Assembly: GCA_965198565.1 (NCBI GenBank)
Contig: OZ240665.1
Span: forward strand, 3,224,001-3,288,000
Direction of reading: 5' to 3'
DNA length: 64,000 nucleotides
Origin: LMUY01 sp965198565
Lineage (GTDB): Bacteria; Pseudomonadota; Alphaproteobacteria; Acetobacterales; Acetobacteraceae
Shown: positions 37,213 through 45,513 of the stretch, one piece after another
Layout: each line of letters starts with the position of its first letter
How positions within the stretch are numbered: the stretch's first letter is position 1
Notes under the pieces: generated by a model
Database searches by the model: none
The model's input: only the letters and a program-made list of their open reading frames with translations
What the model was told of the DNA's origin: nothing
Translations under genes and position numbers: made by a program

Positions 37213-40200
37213 TTACCCGGCGGGCCGGTCCCGCGCCTGCCGCACCGATCGCGCGAGATCGGTCCAGGCCGGCTTGTCCGGTGCGAACCGTGCGCGCAAG
37301 TAGCCCGCCAGCTCGCCCACCTGCTCGTCGGTGAGGCTGTCGGCAAAGCCAGGCATCGCCCCCGCAAGCGACCCGGCGTGCGCGTCCACCCCCTGCAGGA
37401 TGGCGTTGATGACGTTGGTCGGCCGGGGCGCGTGCAGGTTGGAATTCAGCGCCAGCGAGGACAGTTGGCCGCCAACCCCGGCCTCGTGGCAGGAGGCGCA
37501 GGCGCCTGCGTAGAGCCGGGCCGCCAGCCCCTCGGGCAGCGTCGCCTCCCGCGCCAAAGCGCCGCCGGGCCGGGCCAGGCTCGCGAGATAGGTGGCCATG
37601 GCCAGCATATCGGCGTCCGGCAACGGGGCGAGCGACGCCACCACCTGCGCCATCGGCCCGGCGGCGCCGCCATGCTCGGCCGCGTGACCCGTCCGCAGAT
37701 AGGCGTAGAGCGCCTCCCGCGTCCAAGCCACGGGGGCGTAGGACAGCGCGTTCAGCGGCGGCGCGTCCCAGCCATCGGCCAGGCCGCCGGCAAGATGCGC
37801 CTTGCCGCCCCGTTCCGCCCCCAGCCGGTTGCGCGGACTATGGCAGGCGCTGCAATGGCCCAGCGTCTCCACCAGGTAGGCGCCGCGTTGCCATTGCGCT
37901 GAGTGCGCCGGGTCGGATGTGAAAATGCCCTGGCGGAGGAACAGCGCGTTCCAGGCGGCCATCAGCGGGCGCAGCCGGAACGGCAACGCCAGCCGCGTCT
38001 GGGGCGGGGCGGCGGCGACGGCGGGTTGCGCCATCAGGTAGGCATACAGCGCCTGCAGGTCGGCGTCGGTCGCCCCGGCGAAACTGGGGTAGGGATGCGC
38101 CGGGTAGAGCAAGTGCCCATCGCGGCTGACCCCCTGCCGCATCGCCCGCTCGAAGGCGGGATAGGACCAGGCGCCGATGCCATGCGCCGGGTCGGGCGAG
38201 ATGTTGCTGGACCAAATGGAGCCGAACGGCGTGTGGATCGCCCGCCCGCCCCCGAACGAAGCCAGGTGGCAGGCGGCACAGGCCCCCGCCGCGGCCACCA
38301 GGCGTCCGTGCTCGATGGTCGCGGCGGAGAACACCGCCGGGTCCGGCTGCGCGATCGGGGCGAAGGCGGCGCGCCAAGGCAGGGCCGCCACGGCCACCGC
38401 CAGCGCCCCCGTCACCAGCCCGGCCAGCGCGCCGCGCCAGCCCCGCTTGGGCCGCGCGACCGGTTCCGGATGCAGCGCCGCGCGCACCCGTTCCGGCGTG
38501 AACGGCAGCTCTCGCAACCGCACCCCCGTGGCGTCGAAGATGGCGTTGGCGATCGCGGCCGCACTCGGGATCGACGCCGACTCCCCCGCGCCCAGCGGCG
38601 GCAGGTCCTGCCGCGGCATCAGCACCACCTCCACCGCCGGAACCTGCGGGAAGGCCAGGATCGGGTAGCCGCCCCATTCCTTGCTGGTCACCGCGGTGGT
38701 GCTGAACTGGACCTGCTCGAGCAAGGCGCGGCTGGTCGCCTGGATGACGTTGCCATGGATCTGCTGCCGCACCCCGGCCGGGTTCACCATCATGCCGGTG
38801 TCCTGCCCCGCCACCACCCGGGTGACCGCGACCTCGCCCGTCTCGGCGTTCACCGTCACGTCCGTGACCCAGGCCGACCAAGCCGCCGCCGTGCCAGGGA
38901 ACGGGCCGTGCACATAGACGGCATAGGCCATGCCGCGGCCGTAGCGCAGCGCGCCCTCGCCGCCCAAGCTGCCCGGCGCTGTGTGCGCCACCCAGCCCGC
39001 CTTCGCCGCCGTCGCCTGGATCAGCTCGGCGCCGCGCGGGTCGGGCAGGTGGCGCAGGCGGTAGTCCATCGGGTCGACCCCCGCCGCCGTCGCGCACTCG
39101 TCGATCCACGACTCATGGGCGAAGCTGTTGGGCAGCGCCGCCACCCCGCGCAGCCAGGACGCGCGCACGATCGGCGCCATGTCGTGCACCGTCACGCGCA
39201 GCGCGGGGTAGTCGTAGGGCGGCACGGCGGTGCGGTCCCCCATCTGCGTGACGATCGGGACCGCGGGCACCACCCCGGTCAGCAGCAAGGCCAGGGTGGG
39301 GGCGTTGTTGGACGGAAAGCGGGTGGCGAAATCGTAGGCGACCACCGCCCCCGCCGCGTCCAGCCCGCCGCTGATGTCGATCACCTGGGCGGCGCCCTTG
39401 GGCTCCCAGGCGTGCTCCTGTTCGCGGCTGAGCTGCACCCGCACGGGCCGCCCGGTGGCGCGGGACAGCAGGGCGGCGTCGGCGGTCACGTCGTCGGCGC
39501 AGTTGCGGCCGTAGCAGCCGGCGGCTTCGTGCCGCACCACCTCGATGCAGTCCTCGGGCAGCCCCAGCAGCAAGGCGAGGTCCCGTCGCAGCGGCACCGG
39601 GTTCTGCGTGCCCGACCACACGGTCAGCCCATCCGCCCGCCAATCCGCGACGGCGCAGGAGGGGCCGATCGAGCCATGCATCTGATAAGGCCATAGATAG
39701 CTGCGCTCGAGCACCGTCGCGGCGCCCGCCAGCGCGGCCGCCACGTCGCCCCGATCCACCAGCACCCGCGGCGTGGACGGCTGGGCGCGCAACGCCGTCT
39801 CGGGCTGGTTCAGCTCGGGCAGGGGAGGGGTGGCGCGCCAGGCCACGCGGAGCTGCTTGGCGGCCTGGGCGGCGTATTCCTCCCGCTCGGCCACCACGCC
39901 CACGAAGTCCCCGATCACCACGGTGGCGACCAAGCCCGGCACGCCCGCCACCGAAGCTTCGTCCACCGCGAGTAGGCTGCGCCCCACGAAATCGCCGCTG
40001 TCCTGCCCGGCATAGGGCGGCCGCACCACCCGGCCGTGCAGCATGCCCGGCACCCGTACGTCGTGCACGTAGACGAACGCGCCGCTGGCCTTGGCGGGCA
40101 GGTCGGTGCGCGGCACGTCCTGGCCCACGATGCGGTAGTCGGCGGCGGGCTTCACCACCGCGTCCGCCGCCAGCGCCAGGTGGATGCGCTGCCCGGCGAC

Positions 40201-40632
40201 CAACTCGCCGTAGCCGACATGCTGATTGCCGCCCGCGGCCCGCAGTACGCCGTCCTGCACCAGCAGCGCCTCCGCCGGCGCCCCGAGCCACTCGGCGGCG
40301 CGGGCGACCAGAGCGTGGCGCGCCGTCGCCGCCGCCAGCCGCAGCGGCACCGCAGCCACCTGGATGGTTTCGCTGGCGAGGGTGGGGCCCTGGTCCGGCG
40401 TCTGCCCGGTATGGCCCAGCACCATGGTGACGCGCTCGAACGGCACGTCCAGCTCTTCGGCCACGATCTGCGCCAGGGCGGTGCGGATGCCGGTGCCGAG
40501 GTCGACATGGCCGCTGAACCCGGTGACGCCGCCTTCCGCGTCGACCGCGACGAACACCTCGCCGCCCCGCAGCACCAGAAGCATGCCGCTGGCGGCGAGG
40601 AGGTCGGCGCGGCCGAGTGCGGCGGCCGTCAT
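37213..40632 (-). CDS. nicB: Nicotinate-dehydrogenase-like molybdenum subunit fused to cytochrome c domains
   Basis: An 1139-residue fusion. The first ~720 residues form a xanthine-dehydrogenase-family molybdopterin subunit (GHVDLGTGIRTALAQIVAEEL, VLGHTGQTPDQGPTLAS, a catalytic Glu in GAGESASIPSAAA). A membrane-anchor-like helix follows (about 730-755), then cytochrome c domains with three haem sites: CAACH, CSACH and CASCH. The layout and length match NicB of Pseudomonas putida, whose complex hydroxylates nicotinate at C6 and delivers electrons to the respiratory chain through the haems; isoquinoline 1-oxidoreductases are related. It overlaps the 2Fe-2S subunit gene by ATGA. The substrate is inferred mainly from the adjacent hnr-like gene. 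Confidence 0.85.
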   Translation of the reverse strand: MTAAALGRADLLAASGMLLVLRGGEVFVAVDAEGGVTGFSGHVDLGTGIRTALAQIVAEELDVPFERVTMVLGHTGQTPDQGPTLASETIQVAAVPLRLAAATARHALVARAAEWLGAPAEALLVQDGVLRAAGGNQHVGYGELVAGQRIHLALAADAVVKPAADYRIVGQDVPRTDLPAKASGAFVYVHDVRVPGMLHGRVVRPPYAGQDSGDFVGRSLLAVDEASVAGVPGLVATVVIGDFVGVVAEREEYAAQAAKQLRVAWRATPPLPELNQPETALRAQPSTPRVLVDRGDVAAALAGAATVLERSYLWPYQMHGSIGPSCAVADWRADGLTVWSGTQNPVPLRRDLALLLGLPEDCIEVVRHEAAGCYGRNCADDVTADAALLSRATGRPVRVQLSREQEHAWEPKGAAQVIDISGGLDAAGAVVAYDFATRFPSNNAPTLALLLTGVVPAVPIVTQMGDRTAVPPYDYPALRVTVHDMAPIVRASWLRGVAALPNSFAHESWIDECATAAGVDPMDYRLRHLPDPRGAELIQATAAKAGWVAHTAPGSLGGEGALRYGRGMAYAVYVHGPFPGTAAAWSAWVTDVTVNAETGEVAVTRVVAGQDTGMMVNPAGVRQQIHGNVIQATSRALLEQVQFSTTAVTSKEWGGYPILAFPQVPAVEVVLMPRQDLPPLGAGESASIPSAAAIANAIFDATGVRLRELPFTPERVRAALHPEPVARPKRGWRGALAGLVTGALAVAVAALPWRAAFAPIAQPDPAVFSAATIEHGRLVAAAGACAACHLASFGGGRAIHTPFGSIWSSNISPDPAHGIGAWSYPAFERAMRQGVSRDGHLLYPAHPYPSFAGATDADLQALYAYLMAQPAVAAAPPQTRLALPFRLRPLMAAWNALFLRQGIFTSDPAHSAQWQRGAYLVETLGHCSACHSPRNRLGAERGGKAHLAGGLADGWDAPPLNALSYAPVAWTREALYAYLRTGHAAEHGGAAGPMAQVVASLAPLPDADMLAMATYLASLARPGGALAREATLPEGLAARLYAGACASCHEAGVGGQLSSLALNSNLHAPRPTNVINAILQGVDAHAGSLAGAMPGFADSLTDEQVGELAGYLRARFAPDKPAWTDLARSVRQARDRPAG

Positions 40633-41129
40633 GCCGCCTCTCGCCCCGCCGCCCGGCGCACCGCGCGCAGGATTTCGACATGGGTGCCGCAGCGGCAGAG
40701 ATTGTGCCGCAAGGCCTGGCGGATTTGCGCGTCGCTGGGCCGCGGCGTGTGGGACAGCAGGGCCTTGGCGGTCATGATCATGCCATTGAGGCAATAGCCG
40801 CATTGCGCCGCCTGCTCGAGGGTAAAGGCCTGCTGCACCGGGTCGGGCGCTGCGGCCGTGCCCAACCCCTCCAGGGTCGTCACCGCGTGCCCTTCCGCGG
40901 CGCCGGCCGGCAGCACGCAGGCGCGCCGTGCCGCCCCGTCCACCAGCACCGTGCAGGCGCCGCACTCGCCGAGGCCGCAGCCGAATTTCGGCCCGTTCAG
41001 CCCGAGATCGTTGCGCAAAACATACAGCAGCGGCGTCGCCGGCTCGGCCGCCACCGCATGCAGCCGGCCATTGACGACGAGCTGCAGCACCGTCGCGCGG
41101 GATCCAGGCGGAGCGTCCGTGAAGGTCAT
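40629..41129 (-). CDS. nicA: 2Fe-2S subunit of nicotinate-dehydrogenase-like enzyme
   Basis: A 166-residue small subunit with two [2Fe-2S] sites: a plant-type site in GCGLGECGACTVLVDG with the fourth Cys in RACVLPAG, and a helical site in CGYCLNGMIMTAKALL and CRCGTH. It shuttles electrons from the molybdenum centre of the downstream subunit. The ATG lies only 12 bp from a strong palindrome at 41142-41159, so transcription is probably controlled there. The divergent hnr-like gene starts 88 bp away. Confidence 0.88.
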   Translation of the reverse strand: MTFTDAPPGSRATVLQLVVNGRLHAVAAEPATPLLYVLRNDLGLNGPKFGCGLGECGACTVLVDGAARRACVLPAGAAEGHAVTTLEGLGTAAAPDPVQQAFTLEQAAQCGYCLNGMIMTAKALLSHTPRPSDAQIRQALRHNLCRCGTHVEILRAVRRAAGREAA

Positions 41130-41171
41130 GTTCGAACGCTAATGTTCGCGTGCAAACATGCAAGAGTGCAT
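41130..41171. promoter_or_regulatory. Palindromic operator cluster between nicA and hnr
   Basis: Three overlapping dyads fill the divergent promoter region: GTTCGAAC (41130-41137), ATGTTCGCGTGCAAACAT (41142-41159; 14 of 18 bases match its reverse complement) and ATGCAAGAGTGCAT (41158-41171; perfect 5-bp arms). ATGTTCG recurs 14 bp apart. They are good candidates for binding by the MarR-type regulator encoded at 44118. A TTGACA at 41178 may be a -35 element for the plus strand, but no clear -10 follows. Confidence 0.6.
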
Positions 41172-41217
41172 GGTAGCTTGACAAGGCACACCCAATTGCA
41201 ACCGGAAGGCGGTCATC

Positions 41218-42669
41218 CTGGACACTCCAGCCCAAGACGGCCGTATCCGCTGCGATGCCTGCCCGGTGTTCTGCTACATCCGGCCGGGCCAATCCGGCGC
41301 CTGCGACCGCTATGCCAATGACGACGGCCGCCTCGTCCGCGTCGACCCCCACGTGGTGCTGCACCGCACGCTGACCCGGGAGGGCGAGGTGGTGCCGTTC
41401 AGCGCCGAGCCATGGTGCGGCCAATTGCTCGGCCAAACCGAGGCGTTCGTCACCGCAATCGGCGCCGGCACCACCTATCCCGACTACAAACCCGCCCCGT
41501 TCATCGTCTCCTCGGTGGTGGACGGCGTGGACATGGTCACCGTCGTGACCGAAGGCATTTTCAGCTACTGCGGCGTGAAGGTGAAGATCGACACCGACCG
41601 CTTCATCGGCCCCGAAGCGGCGCCGGTGCGCGCGCGCGGCGAGGCGGTCGGCCACGTCACCACGGCGGAATACGGCTCCCAGATGCTTTCGCTCGGCGGC
41701 GTGCACCATCTCACCGGCGGCTCCAAGTCGGAAGGCCGCGTCACCTGCGAGACACTGCTAGCGCTGTGCAACGGCGACGCGGTGGAGCTCGAGGTGGACG
41801 GCGGCACCACCGCGACCATCCAGGCGGGGCAGCCACCCGTGGTCGGCGGCGAGCGCGAGGAGCGGATGCGCGTCGGCTGCGGCTCGGCCGCCATCGGCAT
41901 GTTCGCCAAGCAGTGGGTCGGCCGGGTCGACGAGGTGGTGGTGGTGGACGACCACATCACCGGCGTGCTGTCCGAGCATCCCGCTGGCAAGCTGCTCGGC
42001 ATGGCCGACACGGGCATCCGCCTGCGCGGCCGCCGCTCGACGCCGGGCCGGTATTTTGGCGTGGCAGACCCGGGGGTGGGCTGGGGCGGCACCGCCATCG
42101 CCAACCCGCTGGACATCCTCGAGCCGTTCCGTCCGCCCGCCGCGCGCCCTGGCCTGACTATTCTCATGACCTCCACCACGGGCGAGCACCACGCCTATTT
42201 CGTGCTGGACGACGCGCTGCGCCCGGTCGAGCAGCCCATCCCGCCCAGCCTGCTCGCCACGGTCGACCTGTTGCGGGAGAACTGCGAGCCCGCGCTCACC
42301 AGCGTGCTGTTCATGGCCGGCGCCGGCGGTTCGCTGCGGTCGGGGGTCACGGAAAACCCGGTGCGGCTGACCCGCTCGGTGCGCCAGGCGCTCACCCGCG
42401 TCACCTGCGGCGGCGCACCCGTATCGGTGTGGCCCGGCGGCGGCATCACCTTCATCGTCGACGTCAGCCGCATGCCGGCCGCCTCGTTCGGCTCCGTTCC
42501 CACCCCCGCCCTGGTCGCCCCGATCGAGTTCACCTTGCGCCTGTCCGATTACGCGGCGCTGGGCGGCCATCTCGACCATGTCCGCCCGGTCGAAGAGGTG
42601 CTGGCGGCGGCGCAGCGCGTGCTGCCCCATGCCGACAATCCCTGGCCGTTGCGGCGGCTCAGCCGGTGA
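41218..42669 (+). CDS. hnr: 6-hydroxynicotinate-reductase-like iron-sulfur protein
   Basis: A protein of about 483 residues similar to the gene annotated 6-hydroxynicotinate reductase in Azorhizobium/Bradyrhizobium-type clusters; this assignment is from recall of the family. It opens with four cysteines, CDACPVFC and a fourth in GACDRY, suiting an iron-sulfur cluster. Conserved blocks follow, such as EGIFSYCGVKVKIDTDRFIG, GGVHHLTGGSKSEGR and ISVWPGGGITF-type VSVWPGGGITFIVDV. The first ATG/GTG/TTG in frame (GTG 41266) would cut off two of the four cysteines. A GGAAGG site lies eight bases before CTG 41218, which I take as the start. The enzyme would reduce the pyridine ring after C6 hydroxylation. 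Confidence 0.72.
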   Translation: MDTPAQDGRIRCDACPVFCYIRPGQSGACDRYANDDGRLVRVDPHVVLHRTLTREGEVVPFSAEPWCGQLLGQTEAFVTAIGAGTTYPDYKPAPFIVSSVVDGVDMVTVVTEGIFSYCGVKVKIDTDRFIGPEAAPVRARGEAVGHVTTAEYGSQMLSLGGVHHLTGGSKSEGRVTCETLLALCNGDAVELEVDGGTTATIQAGQPPVVGGEREERMRVGCGSAAIGMFAKQWVGRVDEVVVVDDHITGVLSEHPAGKLLGMADTGIRLRGRRSTPGRYFGVADPGVGWGGTAIANPLDILEPFRPPAARPGLTILMTSTTGEHHAYFVLDDALRPVEQPIPPSLLATVDLLRENCEPALTSVLFMAGAGGSLRSGVTENPVRLTRSVRQALTRVTCGGAPVSVWPGGGITFIVDVSRMPAASFGSVPTPALVAPIEFTLRLSDYAALGGHLDHVRPVEEVLAAAQRVLPHADNPWPLRRLSR

Positions 42670-43535
42670 CGGGCCCCCAAACCGGACCGCAAGCAGCCCT
42701 GCTCCCGGGCGGGCGGCTGCACCTGCAGCACGGCCCGATCGACCTCGTCATCACAGCCGAAGGCCCGCCCGGGGCGCGCGAGGCTGCTTTCGCCGCTGCC
42801 TGGGGGCGGTTTGCCTCGGTGCTCGGCGAGCTTTGTGCCGAACTGGGCGCCTTGCGCAGCCCGGCCGGCGTGTGCGTCACCGGCGTGGTGGCGCGCCGGA
42901 TGGCCGCCGCCGTGCTGCCCCACGCGGCCCGCTTCATCACGCCCATGGCCGCGGTGGCCGGCGCCGTCGCCGACGAAATCCTCGCCGCGATGCTGCAAGC
43001 CGCGCCGTTGCGCCGCGCCGCGGTGAACAACGGCGGCGACATCGCGCTGCATCTGTCTCCCGGGGAAAGCCTACGCATCGGCCTGGTCGACCGCCCCGAC
43101 CGCCCCAGCCTGTTCGCCGCTGCCACGGTGCGGGCGAGCGACGGCGTGCGCGGCGTGGCCACCAGCGGCTGGCGCGGCCGCAGCGTCTCCCTCGGCATTG
43201 CCGACGCCGTGACCGTGCTGGCCGCCGACGCCGCCACCGCCGACGCCGCCGCGACCATGATCGCCAACGCCGTCGACCTGCCGGGCCACCCCGGCATCGA
43301 GCGCGCCCCCGCGTGGGACCTGCAACCCGAGCACGACCTGGGGCCGCGATTGGTCACCCGCGCTGTGCCATCCTTGTTACCCGGCGAAGCTGCGGCGGCG
43401 CTGGCTTTTGGCCTGGCGGAGGCCGAGCGTATGCGCCAGAACGGCCTTATCCTTGGCGCGGCGCTGCACTGCGCCGGGGTGACCCGCATCGCAGCCCACC
43501 CGGCATTGCTGCAGGAGGAACCCGCTCATGCCTGA
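42666..43535 (+). CDS. UPF0280 family protein (ApbE-like fold)
   Basis: A 289-residue protein of UPF0280, distantly related to the ApbE flavin transferase fold. Features: ITPMAAVAGAVADEILAAM, AAVNNGGDIALHL and GVRGVATSGWRGRSVSLGIADAVTVLA. ApbE enzymes attach FMN to target proteins, but UPF0280 members have no proven role. The start is GTG 42666, overlapping the hnr stop as GTGA, and the end overlaps the DUF1185 ATG by eight bases, so the three are coupled. It could mature or assist a flavin site in the reductase; this is inference. Confidence 0.83.
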   Translation: MTGPQTGPQAALLPGGRLHLQHGPIDLVITAEGPPGAREAAFAAAWGRFASVLGELCAELGALRSPAGVCVTGVVARRMAAAVLPHAARFITPMAAVAGAVADEILAAMLQAAPLRRAAVNNGGDIALHLSPGESLRIGLVDRPDRPSLFAAATVRASDGVRGVATSGWRGRSVSLGIADAVTVLAADAATADAAATMIANAVDLPGHPGIERAPAWDLQPEHDLGPRLVTRAVPSLLPGEAAAALAFGLAEAERMRQNGLILGAALHCAGVTRIAAHPALLQEEPAHA

Positions 43536-44121
43536 GCTGCGCGCTGCCATTCGCAAGATCGTGGTCGTGGTCGAGGAGACCCACACCGAGATGGGCCAAC
43601 CCGTGTCGCCGCCCACGCGCCGGGCCGCCGCCATGGCGGTGATCGAGAACCCGTTCGCCGGCCGCTACGTGGAGGACGTGTCGCCCCTGTTCGCGGTCGG
43701 CGAAGAACTGGGCCGCCTGCTCGCCGAGCGCGCCGTGGCCGCCCTGGGCATCGAGGGCGCGGCGGTGCAGAGCTACGGCAAGGCCGCCGCGGTGGGCGAG
43801 GACGGCGAGCTGGAGCATGCCGCCGCCATCCTGCACCCGAAACTGGGCGCGCCCGTCCGCCAGGTGCTGAGCCGCGGCGCCGCGCTCATCCCCTCCTCGA
43901 AGAAGCGCGGCGGACCCGGCGTCGCCTTCGACATCCCGCTCGGCCACAAGGACGCCGCCTTCGTCCGCAGCCACTTCGACGGCATGGAGGTCCGCATCGC
44001 CGACGCCCCCCGCGCCGGCGAGATCGTGGTCGCGGTGGCGGTGACCGATTCCGGCCGCCCCTTGCCGCGCGTGGGGGGGCTCGCCGCCGCGGACGCGAAG
44101 GGCGAGGACGGCTTGCGGTGA
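43528..44121 (+). CDS. DUF1185 (amino acid synthesis family) protein
   Basis: A 197-residue protein of DUF1185: RKIVVVVEETHTEMGQPVSPPTRR-like start, then VIENPFAGRYVEDVSPLF, VQSYGKAAAVGEDGELEHAAAILHPK and a C-terminal DAPRAGEIVVAVAVTDSGRPLPRVGG. The database name of the family (amino acid synthesis) is historical, and no reaction is established. Translational coupling to both UPF0280 and the MarR gene places it in the N-heterocycle pathway. A ring-opening hydrolase or amidase-like role would fill an otherwise missing step, but nothing in the sequence proves that. Confidence 0.83.
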   Translation: MPELRAAIRKIVVVVEETHTEMGQPVSPPTRRAAAMAVIENPFAGRYVEDVSPLFAVGEELGRLLAERAVAALGIEGAAVQSYGKAAAVGEDGELEHAAAILHPKLGAPVRQVLSRGAALIPSSKKRGGPGVAFDIPLGHKDAAFVRSHFDGMEVRIADAPRAGEIVVAVAVTDSGRPLPRVGGLAAADAKGEDGLR

Positions 44122-44552
44122 CCGCCATGCTGGTTGCTGCCGACCGCTATGTTCTGGACGAGCAGGTCGGCTTCATCCTGCGGCAAGTTTGGCAGCGCCA
44201 TGCCGCCCTGTTCGCCGCAGGCATCGGCGCCGACCTCACGCCCACGCAATGGGCGGCGCTGGCCAAGCTGCACGAGGTGGGGCCGCTGTCGCAGAACCTG
44301 CTGGGCCGCCACACCGCGATGGACGCCGCGACGATCAAGGGTGTGGTCGACCGCCTGGTCCGCCGCGCCCTGGTGGCCACCGAGCCCGACGCCGAGGATG
44401 CGCGCCGGCTCATGGTGGCGCTGACGGCGGCCGGCCGCGCGCTGGTGGAGGAACTGGCGCCGCACGCCCACGAGATCACCGCGGACACCCTGTCGCCTCT
44501 CTCAGCGTCCGAGAGTGTGACGCTGCTGCGATTGCTGACCCGGCTCCGCTAG
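44118..44552 (+). CDS. MarR-family transcriptional regulator
   Basis: A 144-residue winged-helix repressor. It has LTPTQWAALAKLHEVGPLSQNLLGRHTAMDAATIKGVVDRLVRRALV and the wing in EPDAEDARRLMVALTAAGRAL. GTG 44118 overlaps the DUF1185 stop; ATG 44127 is an alternative. It closes the catabolic operon, and MarR proteins such as NicR of Pseudomonas control nicotinate genes in response to a pathway intermediate. Its likely sites are the dyads at 41130-41171. Confidence 0.88.
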   Translation: MTAMLVAADRYVLDEQVGFILRQVWQRHAALFAAGIGADLTPTQWAALAKLHEVGPLSQNLLGRHTAMDAATIKGVVDRLVRRALVATEPDAEDARRLMVALTAAGRALVEELAPHAHEITADTLSPLSASESVTLLRLLTRLR

Positions 44553-44562
44553 GAGAAACTTT

Positions 44563-44600
44563 CTCCCTCTTCCGCGGGCGGGAGAGGGTCGGGGTGAGGG
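44563..44600 (+). repeat. Palindromic GGGAGAGGG repeat, single copy (locus D)
   Basis: A CCCTCTTCCGC...GCGGGAGAGGG hairpin followed by TCGGGGTGAGGG, 10 bp after the MarR stop in a gap between convergent genes. It shares the full consensus with locus G and half of loci A, E and F. Confidence 0.68.
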
Positions 44601-44645
44601 TGCGAGGCCCTGACTCGAAGGCGCAAGGGCTTGATGAGGCTCGAA

Positions 44646-45413
44646 TCACCCCTGCTGCATGGTCTTGGCAGAGTGTTCGGCCACTCCCGTGACCAACGCG
44701 TCGAAACGGCCCTGCGCTTCGGCGAAACGCAGCATGCCGACTCCCTCGACCAGGATTTCGCGCGGCGTCGGGGTGCGGGCGAACAGCGCCATCACCTCGT
44801 CCGCAAACTCGTCCAAAGGCTGATAGCCGGGCCGGCTTTCCTGCCCCGGCGTGAGCTCCGTCTGCACTCCCGGCGGCGCCAGCTCGATCACCTCGACCCG
44901 GCCCTTCAACACCTCGCGCATCGACACGCTGTAGGAGTGGACCGCCGCTTTGGTCGCGCTGTAGGTCGGCGTGAACACCAGCGGCACGAAAGCCAGCCCC
45001 GACGTCACGTTGATGATGGCGGATCCAGGCTGATCGGCCAGGTGGTCGATCAGCGCGTTGGTCATCCGGATCGGGCCCAGCAGGTTGGTGCTGATCGTCG
45101 CCTCCGCATTGGCCAGGTCGCGCGACCGGTCCAACGTCTCCAGGCGCATGATGCCGGCATTGTTCACCAGCACGTTGAGCGCGGGATGCGCCGCCAGCAG
45201 CCGCCGCGCGAAATCCGCCACGCCATCCGCGCTGTCGATGTCCAGAACGAGCGCATGCATGTTCGGCCGGCCCGCGCAAGCCGTCTGCAGCGCCTCGCGC
45301 CGGCGCCCGGCCACGATCACGGTATTGCCGAGATCGTGGAAGCGATGCGCCAGCGCCTGCCCGATGCCCGAGCCGCCCCCGGTGATCAGCATGGTGTTGC
45401 CACTCTGGTTCAT
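44646..45413 (-). CDS. Short-chain dehydrogenase/reductase (DltE-like)
   Basis: A 255-residue SDR with the NAD(P)-binding TGGGSGIGQALAHRF, NNAG in LVNNAGIMRLE, the catalytic Ser in NVTSGLAFVPL and YxxxK in YSATKAAVHSYS. The Arg-Arg after the glycine motif (AGRRREAL) suggests NADP(H). It resembles the DltE/YvaG-type SDRs. The substrate is unknown. A divergent HxlR regulator 100 bp away probably controls it. ATG 45413 is preferred over 45443. Confidence 0.86.
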   Translation of the reverse strand: MNQSGNTMLITGGGSGIGQALAHRFHDLGNTVIVAGRRREALQTACAGRPNMHALVLDIDSADGVADFARRLLAAHPALNVLVNNAGIMRLETLDRSRDLANAEATISTNLLGPIRMTNALIDHLADQPGSAIINVTSGLAFVPLVFTPTYSATKAAVHSYSVSMREVLKGRVEVIELAPPGVQTELTPGQESRPGYQPLDEFADEVMALFARTPTPREILVEGVGMLRFAEAQGRFDALVTGVAEHSAKTMQQG

Positions 45414-45513
45414 GACCCCTGTTCCTTTCGAGACAGGCTGCATCTGGCCCGCTACATTCGCTCACAAAGAAGGCACTCGAAATATCCTGAGTTACCTCGA
45501 AGAGAGTGAGCCG

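Noticed and set aside
41178..41183. TTGACA as -35 of a promoter for hnr
   Set aside because: The expected -10 position falls on the ribosome-binding site and has no TATAAT-like sequence; only mentioned as a possibility.
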